A stretch of DNA of 64,000 nucleotides from UBA2266 sp964406945 (GTDB lineage Bacteria; Planctomycetota; Phycisphaerae; Sedimentisphaerales; Anaerobacaceae), in NCBI GenBank assembly GCA_964406945.1, contig CAYOTO010000002.1, forward strand, positions 62,001 to 126,000, given 5' to 3'. A model generated the notes under the pieces. The model was not told the DNA's origin and made no database searches. It was given only the letters and a program-made list of their open reading frames with translations. Shown in pieces: positions 50,891 to 59,619 of the stretch. Made by a program: the position numbers and the translations under genes. Positions within the stretch are counted from its first letter, which is position 1, and each line of letters starts with the position of its first letter.

Positions 50891-52636
50891 CTAATCAGAA
50901 TCGGGCTTGTCTTTTGGCTCTTTGCGCGGGGCTTCATCGTCCCGATCTTCGCTGCTATCGGTTTTGTCAATACCCCCGGCGTTGGCGTCCTCAACATTGT
51001 CGCGTTCTTCAGCCTCGCCGCGGCGATTATCAGCAGTCGATTCGTCGACGTCTTCTCCGGTTAGCGGTTTTTGGTCTGCGGACTCCGGAGCCTGTTCCTG
51101 CACATCGGACACATCCTCTTGATAAGGCTCGCCTACAAATTCCTGGACCTCCAGTGGCTCTACCGAATCACTTTCTTCGGATTCATGCTCGTCGCTGTGC
51201 TTTTCTTCGGCTGCCGGCGATTCGCTAACCTGCTCGGCGTCTTCGGATGGGCCCGTATACTCGCTAACATCCAGTTTCGATTCCAGATCTGCGGTGTCCT
51301 GCTTAGCAGCGTAATCATCCGCTGTTTCCGGCTCCGTATCGGCCTGTTCGTCATACCCGTAAGGCTGGCCCTCGAACTCTCTGACATCAATCTGCGAATC
51401 GTCGTCGGAGGTCTCGCCATCGGTTTCTTCAACGTCAGAGCCGCAAGGCTTCGGAGCGGTGTCACTGCGGGCGGGGTCGCCTACGCCGTAGTCGCCTTCG
51501 TCGCCGTAGTCATATTCACCGCCGTCACCGTAATCGTATTCATAGCTGTAGTCGCCTTCGTAACCGTACTCGCCGGCGTCTTCGCGGGCGTCGGCTTCCG
51601 AATAGCTTTCTCCGTCGATGTACGCATTGTCTTCGTTGTACAGTTCCTCGCCGTAGGACCGCTCTTCTGGTTTAACCTCGATGTCGGGCGATTGCTCGGT
51701 TTGGTCTGACGAATCCGGAACGTCGCCGGTAATTGCCGCGGCTACACCGGATGGTTCGTTTCCGTCATCAGTCTGCGGAGAACCACCGCCGTCGCCACCG
51801 CCTCCCGGCGAACCGCCACCGTCATCGTCATCGTCGGGGCCGTCATCTTCACGCTCCCGCAAGGCGTTCTTTTCAGCTTTGCGCCCGGCCATCGCACTGA
51901 CAATAATTCCCAGTTCGAACAGCAGATACAGCGGAAGCGCGAGTGTAATCTGGCTTATAACGTCCGGCGGCGTCGCGATGGCAGAAGCTATAAAAGCTCC
52001 GAAGAACACGAATTTGCGAATGGATTTCAGCGTGGCAATCGATACCAGTCCGGTACGGTTCAGTATGAAAATGGCAATCGGCGTCTGAAAGCCGAGCCCG
52101 AAAACCAGCATCAGGATTGTAACGAAGCTGACGTACTTCTGGAGCGTCCACTGACTCTGTATTCCGAGCCAGTCACCGAATTTCAGAAAGAACCCCAGCG
52201 AAATGGGCGCAATTATGAAAAGAAAGAACATCGCCCCGGCGACAAAGAGGGAAACCGAGAACGGCAGCGAAGTATAGACGTACTTCCGCTCACGAGGATA
52301 GAGCCCGGCGGCGATAAAAGCCCACAACTGATAGAACACCCACGGAGAGGTGAGTATCAGACCGGCAATCAGCGAAATCTTGAAGTAGGCGATGAATGCA
52401 TCCGCAACGCCGATGACTATCAATGGGTCATCCGGGCGAAGATTGTCATACGGAGCTTTGATGAAACCGACGATGCGGTTGCCGAAGATCAGCGAGACAA
52501 TCAGCCCAACGGCAAGGCCCATGAGAGCCAGCAATATGCGGGCGCGCAATTCCTCGAGATGGTCGCCAAGACTCATGGTTGAGTCCATCGGGTCCAGACG
52601 CTTTTTCTTCTGCTTGTTCTTCTTTTTCTTTGCCAT
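50891..52636 (-). CDS. tatC: Sec-independent translocase TatC with long acidic C-terminal tail
   Basis: A 581-residue protein. Residues 20-255 are a complete TatC: SLGDHLEELRARILLALMGL at the N-terminus, SPWVFYQLWAFIAAGLYPRE, the FGLGFQTPIAIFILNR segment, and about six helices. Residues 1-15 are a Lys-rich leader (AKKKKNKQKKKR). Residues 256-581 are a disordered, acidic extension that no TatC I know has: a Gly/Pro/Asp patch, a Tyr/Gly/Asp/Glu patch (355-386) and three imperfect copies of [IL]-[DE]-V-x-E-[FY]-x-G at 416, 455 and 495, about 40 residues apart. TatA is encoded 84 bases upstream. TatC is the receptor for twin-arginine signal peptides such as that of the oxidoreductase at 24.7-26 kb. 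Confidence 0.9.
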   Translation of the reverse strand: MAKKKKNKQKKKRLDPMDSTMSLGDHLEELRARILLALMGLAVGLIVSLIFGNRIVGFIKAPYDNLRPDDPLIVIGVADAFIAYFKISLIAGLILTSPWVFYQLWAFIAAGLYPRERKYVYTSLPFSVSLFVAGAMFFLFIIAPISLGFFLKFGDWLGIQSQWTLQKYVSFVTILMLVFGLGFQTPIAIFILNRTGLVSIATLKSIRKFVFFGAFIASAIATPPDVISQITLALPLYLLFELGIIVSAMAGRKAEKNALREREDDGPDDDDDGGGSPGGGGDGGGSPQTDDGNEPSGVAAAITGDVPDSSDQTEQSPDIEVKPEERSYGEELYNEDNAYIDGESYSEADAREDAGEYGYEGDYSYEYDYGDGGEYDYGDEGDYGVGDPARSDTAPKPCGSDVEETDGETSDDDSQIDVREFEGQPYGYDEQADTEPETADDYAAKQDTADLESKLDVSEYTGPSEDAEQVSESPAAEEKHSDEHESEESDSVEPLEVQEFVGEPYQEDVSDVQEQAPESADQKPLTGEDVDESTADNRRGEAEERDNVEDANAGGIDKTDSSEDRDDEAPRKEPKDKPDSD

Positions 52637-52719
52637 TCCAGTCCGTCAGACGCTCAGAAGCAGTTCGCGCTATCGGTCGGGCCGCCGCGAGGCGCTGTGA
52701 GTTCTACACCGATAAGAAA

Positions 52720-52989
52720 TCAGACTTCTTCTTCGTCAAGGCCGGCGGCCTTTTTTGCGTCTTCTGAAACATCGTCCTTGACCTGGCGAACGTCGTTGGC
52801 TACGTCGTCCGTCGATTCTTTGGCTTCGTGGATGCCCTTCTTGAATTCCGTCAGGCTTTTGCCGACGCTGCGAGCAACGTCCGGAAGCCGCTTGCCGAAA
52901 ATCAGCAACGCCACCACCAGAATTACTATCCATTCCCAACCACCGGGAATACCTCCCCAACCGAGCATGCTCTGAATATTTTCAACCAT
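52720..52989 (-). CDS. tatA: Twin-arginine translocase subunit TatA/E
   Basis: An 89-residue protein with the TatA plan: a short periplasmic start, a single membrane helix (WEWIVILVVALLIFG), the FGKRLPDVARSVGKSLTEF hinge and amphipathic helix, and a charged tail rich in Asp, Glu and Lys. It oligomerises around TatC to form the protein-conducting pore. It precedes tatC on the same strand. No separate tatB is visible, as in many bacteria with a minimal TatAC system. Confidence 0.93.
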   Translation of the reverse strand: MVENIQSMLGWGGIPGGWEWIVILVVALLIFGKRLPDVARSVGKSLTEFKKGIHEAKESTDDVANDVRQVKDDVSEDAKKAAGLDEEEV

Positions 52990-53028
52990 TTTGTTCTCCT
53001 AATTTCTGCGAATAATCGCTATTGCTGA

Positions 53029-53799
53029 CTATAAGTTTTTTTTCATCAGAATTTCTTTCGGATCTATTTCGAAAACCACGACATCCCGGTCCCGGTCCGC
53101 GGCCCTTGCCACTACTTTTCCATGCGTATCGGCCGCGACGCTCTGACCGCCGTAAACCCTGCCTTTCCACGGTCCGTTCGAGATCTGACCCACACAGTTG
53201 GTCCCGACCGTTACCGCTCCTGTCCGTTCCGAGGCATGACAAACCACGTTTTCAAGCTTTTTACCGTGTCGGGGCCAGTTCTGTTCGGCTTCGGCATATC
53301 CATAGGGCACAAGCAGTAAATCCGGCCCGCATTCGGCCATTTCGGTCAGAATACCGTCGTCGTGGGTATCGGCACATATCAAGACGCCGATACGGCCCCA
53401 TTTAGTATCAACCGCTTTAATGCTGTCTCCGGGGTGGTAGGGCGGCTCCATCAACTCCGAGAGCAGGTTGATCTTTCTGTGCTTGCAAACCACCCGGCCC
53501 TCATTATCTACAAGAACGGCCGAATCATACAAATCACCATTGTCCTTCTCAGCCAGCCCTGCACAGAGAAAGACTCCGTATTTTGCCGCGATCTGCTCCA
53601 GGCGGTCCGAGTCCTCACCGGGAATCGCAGAAACTCTGTCGTGAGCCTCGGGGTTGATCCAGCCGTAAACCGCCGTTTCAGGCAAACAGGCAAGATCTGC
53701 GCCGCGCTCGGCGGCTTCGGCAACGGCCCGCTCTATGCGGGCAAAATTGCCGTTTCGATCTCCATCAAGGCAAACAGTCTGGCAGATTCCGATCTTCAC
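53029..53799 (-). CDS. Carbon-nitrogen hydrolase (nitrilase family)
   Basis: A 256-residue nitrilase-superfamily protein. I chose the GTG at 53799 (VKIGICQTVCLDGDR) because the family begins directly on this strand; an upstream start at 53832 adds 11 residues. The catalytic triad is visible: Glu in CLPETAVYGW, Lys in VCKHRKINLL, and Cys in VLICADTHDDG. Members hydrolyse amides or nitriles, or are NAD-synthetase-like amidases. It lies 39 bases before tatA on the same strand, an association with no known functional link. The substrate cannot be assigned. Confidence 0.83.
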   Translation of the reverse strand: MKIGICQTVCLDGDRNGNFARIERAVAEAAERGADLACLPETAVYGWINPEAHDRVSAIPGEDSDRLEQIAAKYGVFLCAGLAEKDNGDLYDSAVLVDNEGRVVCKHRKINLLSELMEPPYHPGDSIKAVDTKWGRIGVLICADTHDDGILTEMAECGPDLLLVPYGYAEAEQNWPRHGKKLENVVCHASERTGAVTVGTNCVGQISNGPWKGRVYGGQSVAADTHGKVVARAADRDRDVVVFEIDPKEILMKKNL

Positions 53800-54183
53800 A
53801 ATGCACTCTGTAGAAATAAAAACGCCATGCACAAAAGGCGATTAGCTCGTAAATCGCACCAAAAACCGCCAAAAAATGGAGAATGCGCACAAAAGCGGCT
53901 CTTGGGCTGGGAAAAATGGATTCTGATCTGTTCCCGCCGGCGTTCACCGCCAACGGAGTCGATCACAGAATTGATTATGCCGCATTATACCGCGGCCCGG
54001 TGGCCATGTAAACCCTATTTTGGGAAAAAAAAGAGGTTTTTGCCCTCGGAGGGCCGTCCGACTTTGAACGGTCCCGCTTTGACCTGAAGCCAACTGAATA
54101 TCTGCGCGACGGACCATAGACTTTCAGAGCTTTGTGCGTCTCTGAGCCCGGCTTTTCCGACTCTGTTTCGACTCGATTTCGAG
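53800..54183. other. Non-coding stretch upstream of the nitrilase-family gene
   Basis: About 380 bases without a credible coding frame, between the amidase gene and the pseudopilin gene, both on the minus strand. I found no tRNA, terminator with T-tract, or repeat. Two A- and T-runs near 54026-54045 are the only notable composition feature. Confidence 0.4.
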
Positions 54184-55167
54184 TTAGTAGTCCCGCAATT
54201 GTCTCATCCACAGGGGCCAGTTTTTCGACTGTACGCCGCCTGCTTTCGTCCACGGCCCGGCTGTGTCGTACCGGCGATGCCATTTGAGGGTCCAGAGCTG
54301 TTTGAGGCCTGTTGTGCGGACCGACCAGTCCATGAACAGGGCGTTGACCGCTCCGTCGTGCCGATCGATGCAGAAAAAGCCGATGCCTCCGGCGGATGCA
54401 TGCCCGGCGCCCTGACGTTCGGGCGGGCGGTGATGGCTCTCGGGCTCGGCCCACCACCATGCGCCGTCGGCCAGAACGGGCACATTGTCGGCGCCTTTGA
54501 TAAGGCAATTCCGCCAGAAACGGTCGCTGTCATCCTGGAAGTCCGGGTCGCGATTCTTGATTTCCTTCGCGTTTTGTACCCAGCCGTTGAGGCAGTAGCT
54601 GCCCTGCAGTTTCGTAGATCCGTTGTATATCCACGCGATGTTTGTGCCGCCGAGCGCCACATTCGCGTCTTCGCTGCGGAGCCTCGCGGAGGCACACAAA
54701 AGTAAATCATGCTGGTTCTGCACGTAGGCGCCCGCCGGTTCGAGCCATGTCGGAAGGCTGTCGCGGGGCCAGCCGAAGAAATTGTGGTCGTTGTCCTGAG
54801 TATATGCCGCGAGTGCGAGCCCCCACTGATGCAAATTTGCGCGGCACATGACGCCGCGGGCGCTGTCGCGTGCGTGGACCAGCACCGGCACCATGATTGC
54901 GGTCAGGATCGTGACAATCGCGATTGTAACGAGCAATTCGACCAGACTGAAACCGGCCGGAAGATTCGGGCGGAGGGGTGTTTCCGGTTCAAATCGCCTT
55001 GGATATGCGGCAGTTCTGCGGCTGCATGTGCGGGCGGGGCGCGAGCGGACGTGCGGCTGGTGCGTACAGACGTTTAGCGAGGCCGCGCAAAAGATCTCCC
55101 CTCCTTCACCATCCTCCACAAGGCCGAGCATATGAGCACCCGGTTTTATCTCCAAATCCACCATCAA
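54184..55167 (-). CDS. Type II secretion / DUF1559-like pseudopilin
   Basis: The prepilin cleavage site AGFSLVELLVTIAIVTILTA (G, then F with Glu at +5) is clear, followed by the N-terminal pilin helix, a Cys-containing extracellular domain (CRANLHQWGLALAAYTQDND) and the HDGAVNALFMDWSVR motif that is typical of planctomycete H-x-G-x9-D-G-type pilins. In-frame starts exist only at 55167, 55164, 55131 or GTG 55122, so the leader before the cleavage Gly is 56-72 residues instead of the normal 5-30. It is Arg-rich and looks unlike a leader. An upstream indel or alternative start codon is possible. Surface pseudopilins of this kind are abundant in planctomycetes. Confidence 0.7.
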   Translation of the reverse strand: MMVDLEIKPGAHMLGLVEDGEGGEIFCAASLNVCTHQPHVRSRPARTCSRRTAAYPRRFEPETPLRPNLPAGFSLVELLVTIAIVTILTAIMVPVLVHARDSARGVMCRANLHQWGLALAAYTQDNDHNFFGWPRDSLPTWLEPAGAYVQNQHDLLLCASARLRSEDANVALGGTNIAWIYNGSTKLQGSYCLNGWVQNAKEIKNRDPDFQDDSDRFWRNCLIKGADNVPVLADGAWWWAEPESHHRPPERQGAGHASAGGIGFFCIDRHDGAVNALFMDWSVRTTGLKQLWTLKWHRRYDTAGPWTKAGGVQSKNWPLWMRQLRDY

Positions 55168-55390
55168 ACTCCACTCGGGGGCTGTGTTTCACCGAAATAA
55201 GTCCATCACCCCCCACCTTTAGCCCGTAATTGCCCACTTCTGCCGGCAGAATTGCGCCGGACTCACCACGACAACCGCCCGAAGCCACTAAAAACAGGAG
55301 CAATACGTCTGCCTGTCTGTCGTACACAAAGTGCCCGACCAGCGACGTTTTGTTACAGTTTTTTGCCCGCTTTTTTATGTTGATGTTCAT
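55106..55390 (-). CDS. Doubtful small lipoprotein-like frame overlapping the pseudopilin leader
   Basis: A 94-residue frame from the ATG at 55390 contains VLLLFLVASGGC, which resembles a lipobox, but the required short hydrophobic leader would have to begin at a GTG 18 codons before the Cys. The product ends with KTGCSYARPCGGW and overlaps the pseudopilin frame. It could be a remnant or a frameshifted piece. I report it only because it covers a stretch otherwise empty between the beta-helix gene and the pseudopilin. Confidence 0.22.
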   Translation of the reverse strand: MNINIKKRAKNCNKTSLVGHFVYDRQADVLLLFLVASGGCRGESGAILPAEVGNYGLKVGGDGLISVKHSPRVEFDGGFGDKTGCSYARPCGGW

Positions 55391-55413
55391 GCCCCGGCGC
55401 GTCGACAACCATT

Positions 55414-57063
55414 TCAGCGGGAGCTTATCCTAAACTGCCAGACGTCGCCGACCGTCTTGCCGGCGCCATTGACTTTGTCAACGCGCCAGTAGTAAGTGGT
55501 TTCACGCTGAAATCCTTCGGCAGAGAACCGCGTATAGGCCCGGGTGCCCCTGAATTCAAGTTCTTCGGCTGCCATTCCGAGGTAAATATCGTGCGAGACT
55601 GCATTTGCGCCCTCGCGCCAGGACATGGTGAGGTTCACCGCTGAGCTATTCGAACTTATTCTGTTGACTGCTGGATTAGTTGCTTTGCCCGGCAAAACCC
55701 ACATGGGATCTCGCAAGCGGCGTGCTTCGCGCAGCCACTCACTGCTCAGTAGTGCCAAGTCCGCGCAATCGCAAAAGGCGTCTGCATTCAGATCAGCGCC
55801 ATCTCCGCCGGAGGTGGTTAGCCATGACAAATCGTGAAAATCCACTCGGCCGTCGTTCGTTACATCGGTCCGCAGCGTCCAGCCGACGGGCCCCAGACTC
55901 GCCTCGGCAGTGCCGCCGTAAGCACCCATGTTGATCCGTACATTCTCAGCATATCTGCCGCTGGGATCGATTGTGGCGGCCAGTGGTTCATCGCCCAATC
56001 CCATCGCCGGATCTCCCGCGTCTATGGCCGTACTGGTCATCTCGTCCCAGGTCCAAAGCATCCTGCCGCTGTCCCAGCGCCATCCCTCGGTTTTGAGGCG
56101 GTAATCTCCGGCAATCCACACCGAGTTTCCATCGGCCGGGCCGAGTACTTTTGAATGGTCGCAGGGATCGGCCCAGTATCCCCGCCTGACAAAACGCGGT
56201 TCCCTGTTGAGGTTGCCAACTCCCGGCCAGCCGCGCTCGACTATGCTGTAGGAAACATCGGCGTTGCCTTCAATCTGTTGACCTGCATTGCCCCAGACTA
56301 TAGTGTTGGCAATGTTTGCTTGCGGAGTACCGACTCGTATACCGCTGCCTCTGTTGTCGGCTATGGTGCAATTAACGATTCGTGGCCATGAGCGACCATG
56401 AGCCACTTGAACGCCATATCCGTTGCCGATGATCGAGCAGTTGCGAATTATGCCCTTACTGTAGTTTGCGTATACTCCATTAGCGTTTTGGCTGATAGTG
56501 CAACCTGTTAACAGCGGCGAGCTGAATTGTATGTGGATTGTCCAAACTGGGCGTCTGCCAGCTCGAGGGTCGTCGTGAGGTTGGCCGTTGTTTACAAACA
56601 CACAGTCTTGCACAGCAGCATTACTCCGGGCGAGGGACAGCGCGCTCTGGTGCCCTTGGAAAATGCATCGATGGATTAGAGGAGAGCTGTTCTCACATAC
56701 TATTCCGGTACGAGATTCGCTGGTAATTGTCAGGCCCTCTATAACGCTGTTGGGTTCCTCGCCATCGGCGAGCGAAAAACAGTTAACGCCCGACTCACTG
56801 CAATGGATGATGCACTCGGAGGGTCCGTTCTCGCTGCGAACTGTAACAGCTTTTCCATACAGTCTGATCTGGTGGTTCCCCGGTCCGGAGTACACAGCGT
56901 CGGCCAACAGGACGATTTGGCCGTCTTGAGCCGCATCGATTGCCTCCTGAATTGTACCGTAATCCTCTGGGACGCGAAGAATGTCCGAGCCATAACAAGG
57001 AACCAATGCTGTCACCATTATCGGGAGAATCGTTAGGAGCAGTTTTTCTCTTCTTGTGCTCAT
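55414..57063 (-). CDS. Secreted parallel beta-helix protein with dockerin-like and FN3-like C-terminus
   Basis: A 549-residue exported protein with AAGGAG before the ATG and a signal peptide (LLLTILPIMVTALVPCYG). It begins with ILRVPEDYGTIQEAIDAAQD, the classic opening of right-handed beta-helix (pectin-lyase-like) proteins of planctomycetes, then many short strand-turn repeats such as GIIRNCSIIGNGYGVQV and RIVNCTIADNRGSGIRV. Near residues 395-450 a dockerin-like pair (DVTNDGRVDFHDLSWL, DLNADAFCDCADLALL) suggests anchoring, and the last 80 residues look like an FN3 module (AVSHDIYLGMAAEELEF, ETTYYWRVDKVNGAG). The carbohydrate target is unknown. Confidence 0.8.
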   Translation of the reverse strand: MSTRREKLLLTILPIMVTALVPCYGSDILRVPEDYGTIQEAIDAAQDGQIVLLADAVYSGPGNHQIRLYGKAVTVRSENGPSECIIHCSESGVNCFSLADGEEPNSVIEGLTITSESRTGIVCENSSPLIHRCIFQGHQSALSLARSNAAVQDCVFVNNGQPHDDPRAGRRPVWTIHIQFSSPLLTGCTISQNANGVYANYSKGIIRNCSIIGNGYGVQVAHGRSWPRIVNCTIADNRGSGIRVGTPQANIANTIVWGNAGQQIEGNADVSYSIVERGWPGVGNLNREPRFVRRGYWADPCDHSKVLGPADGNSVWIAGDYRLKTEGWRWDSGRMLWTWDEMTSTAIDAGDPAMGLGDEPLAATIDPSGRYAENVRINMGAYGGTAEASLGPVGWTLRTDVTNDGRVDFHDLSWLTTSGGDGADLNADAFCDCADLALLSSEWLREARRLRDPMWVLPGKATNPAVNRISSNSSAVNLTMSWREGANAVSHDIYLGMAAEELEFRGTRAYTRFSAEGFQRETTYYWRVDKVNGAGKTVGDVWQFRISSR

Positions 57064-57507
57064 TTTGTCTCTCCTTACCTGCGGTTATGAAATGTATGAT
57101 GACCGGCCGCTTGCGACCAGCTCTAGACTGCGCACCGCTTGCGGCTACAATTCGCATTCGCTTCGGGTGTGTTTGTGCTGATCCACTGTCCGCTTTTAGT
57201 GCTGCGTTTGCGCAAAAAGGCCGAACGGTACAAGTTACAAACTGCAGGCGGGTACAAAGATATGATAATACAACGAAGGAAAGGTATGATGACGTTCAGG
57301 TTATGATAGTACGCCTGTTTGCCTGCACTCTCAAACTGCTCGGTTGCGCTTAACGGCGACCCGGGGCGACATCCAGTTTATAATAACGGGACGAATACTC
57401 TATAATATTCCTGCAAGCGTATAAATACTGCCCCGAATCTTTACGGTTGTATTATGACATGTCCAGGCCGGATGTCAACATAATTTTCTTGTTTTACCAG
57501 GTGGCGC
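57064..57507. other. Intergenic stretch with no recognised content
   Basis: About 440 bases between two same-strand beta-helix genes. I saw no coding frame with a ribosome site, no tRNA and no terminator hairpin. The composition is more AT-rich than its flanks around 57240-57440. Promoter for the beta-helix gene downstream on the minus strand may lie within it. Confidence 0.4.
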
Positions 57508-59535
57508 CTATTTTCCGGCTTCAGGGGCTGAAATGGCCTGATTTCGGTTGGGGCCGTAGAGATTTTCGTGCAGTTTCAGGTTTCCAGCGGCGTTGGTCTG
57601 GGCTACGGCGTCGGTCGGCTTGATATGTGGGAAGATGTTGTGGTGGACGTCGCAGACGTTTCGAGGTTTGCCTCGTATAACTACCGACCTGACGGAAGGG
57701 GCCTTGAAGGTGTTGTGGTGGATCAGGATGGTGTCGCCCGCGACGTCGGTGCCGTCGCGCCTGTCGGCTCCGCCGTGCATGTCGAAGCTGTGGCCGTTGG
57801 CGTGCTCGCCGATTACGTTGTAGCGGGCTTCGTAGCTTGTACCGGGCCGGCCGGTGCCGGCTATATGGTGGCGGCAGTAGTCGAATAGATTCGCCTCGAT
57901 GAGTGCGTTCGACTGGTCCAGGCAGACGCCGTAGCCGAGGCCCTGTCGCTGGTTGTGGTGGATATGGTTATGATGGATGTGGGCGTCGGCGGCTCCTTTC
58001 TTCAGGAAGACGGCGGCGTGGCTGAAGCCGTATAGTTCGCAGTTATCCACTTCGAGGCCGGGGTGCGTCGCGATTATCGCATCAGAGTTGGGGATCGTGT
58101 AGTACTTGCCTTCGCGGTGTAGCTGTTGCATCTGGCTGGTCCGCCGGGTCTGGTCCGGGCCTTTGATTCTCAGGCCCGTTATGCGCACATCCGGCCCTTT
58201 GACGGCGAAAATGGGCGACGCGTCGAGATTGTCTGCGTACAGCAGCGGGCCGGCTGAACCGTCCCGGCCCCTGTTGCCGGCCAGCGTTACTGCCTTGTCG
58301 ATCGGGATGTTCGTGTGGCCGGTAAGATCGATCTCGGTATCGGGTTCGACATATACGATCTGATCGGGCTGGGCCAGTTCGAGAGCGTGGATAAGTTCGG
58401 CCGCGGTTTTGACGTGGTAATCGCCTCCAGTGACGACATGTTTGTAGCCTGGGCCGCCGCCTATCGGCGAACCGGTGGGATTCGGCTCGGCGCCGAACGC
58501 GGCTTGCCCGGGCTTTTCCGGCGGTATTGCGACCTTGATTTTTGCCAGATAGATCGCGGCCTTGCCTTCGTGGCTGGAATAGTAACTTACGTACAGCAGG
58601 CCGTGATGATACAGCAGGCCCGGATAGCTGTTATCGCCGCCGGAAGGGAGCTTCAGCAGAGCGGTCATTTCGGCTTTCCTGACGTCGAGGCGACAGATTG
58701 CCGTGTGTGCGCCGTTTTGGTGCACTCTGCCGGCTGCCAGCCAGGTGTCGCCTGCGATTTTGACGAAGTCCGGGCCGCCGAAGGCCGGAAAACCTCTCAA
58801 GTCCCGGAAAGTCCAGGCATTGTATGGGGCAGCGCTTTGACCCAGGATGGTGGAGCTGAGTTCTTCGCCCGGCCCGGCCCGGCGGATAAGGGCGTAACAG
58901 GTGCCGTCGGAATCGAACCGCAGGGTTGTCTCGTTGGGCCTGCCCTCGGAGAACAATTGCCGGACGTGCGGGCTGTAGGTCAGTCCGTCGTCGCTTCTTA
59001 GAAGTGTCAGATGTGGGCTGTTATCCGGCGCCGGATAGGAAACTCCCCACGCGGTGCCATTGTGCCATGTGACCCGCCACATCCACCTGCCCGGCTCGAT
59101 TACGATTTCGGGCTGCGTCCATTCGGTGCCGTCTTTGGAGAAGGCCACGAAAGTGCCGGTTGGGGCGGACTGTCCGTCCTTTGTGCGGGGGGCGGCGCCT
59201 CCGATGAGCATGATTCTGTCGTCCGGGGTGATTGACAGGTGTGCGTCACGCAGGTCGTACCCGTCCAGTTTTAACGTCGCGCCGTTGCGCCAGTTTTCGG
59301 CGTCGGGTGAGTAAATGACCCGGATGCGGCCGTCGGTCGAAACATGCCCGCGGCCCTGGCGAAACGCGCAGAAAAAGACGCCTTTCCAGGTTAGGTCGGT
59401 GAATGCGCTATGTGGCGCATCGTCGGCGATTTTGTAGCAGTCGATAAGCTCGAGTTGTACCGCCGGCTCGGCGGCAACAGAAACAGTCGCCATCGCGAGA
59501 ATTAGGGTGAGGACCAGCTTGATGACTCCGTTCAT
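57508..59535 (-). CDS. Secreted sialidase-like propeller fused to parallel beta-helix
   Basis: A 675-residue exported protein with AAGGAG before the ATG and a signal peptide (LVLTLILAMATVSVA). The first 350 residues fit a sialidase/neuraminidase-type six-bladed propeller: DLTWKGVFFCAFRQGRGHVS, DGRIRVIYSPDAENW, RDAHLSITPDDRIMLIGG and VTWHNGTAWGVSYPA (Asp-box-like turns). From about residue 375 a right-handed beta helix follows (DYHVKTAAELIHALELAQPD, HTNIPIDKAVTLAGNRGRDG, IHHNHIHHNQRQGLGYG, IIATHPGLEVDNCELYG). This suggests one chain recognising and cutting a complex glycan. Catalytic residues for sialidase (Arg triad) were not assigned, so a binding role is possible. Confidence 0.78.
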   Translation of the reverse strand: MNGVIKLVLTLILAMATVSVAAEPAVQLELIDCYKIADDAPHSAFTDLTWKGVFFCAFRQGRGHVSTDGRIRVIYSPDAENWRNGATLKLDGYDLRDAHLSITPDDRIMLIGGAAPRTKDGQSAPTGTFVAFSKDGTEWTQPEIVIEPGRWMWRVTWHNGTAWGVSYPAPDNSPHLTLLRSDDGLTYSPHVRQLFSEGRPNETTLRFDSDGTCYALIRRAGPGEELSSTILGQSAAPYNAWTFRDLRGFPAFGGPDFVKIAGDTWLAAGRVHQNGAHTAICRLDVRKAEMTALLKLPSGGDNSYPGLLYHHGLLYVSYYSSHEGKAAIYLAKIKVAIPPEKPGQAAFGAEPNPTGSPIGGGPGYKHVVTGGDYHVKTAAELIHALELAQPDQIVYVEPDTEIDLTGHTNIPIDKAVTLAGNRGRDGSAGPLLYADNLDASPIFAVKGPDVRITGLRIKGPDQTRRTSQMQQLHREGKYYTIPNSDAIIATHPGLEVDNCELYGFSHAAVFLKKGAADAHIHHNHIHHNQRQGLGYGVCLDQSNALIEANLFDYCRHHIAGTGRPGTSYEARYNVIGEHANGHSFDMHGGADRRDGTDVAGDTILIHHNTFKAPSVRSVVIRGKPRNVCDVHHNIFPHIKPTDAVAQTNAAGNLKLHENLYGPNRNQAISAPEAGK

Positions 59536-59619
59536 AGGTCTCCTTCCTGTAAATGGTTCGACAGCAACCAGCGCAAACGGCCGCTTTTTGAGTCTTTCCG
59601 AACAGCGCTTCCCATGCAG

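Noticed and set aside
57064..57507. tRNA or small RNA in the largest intergenic stretch
   Set aside because: No cloverleaf arms, CCA end or T-loop consensus (GTTCRA) in the right spacing was seen.
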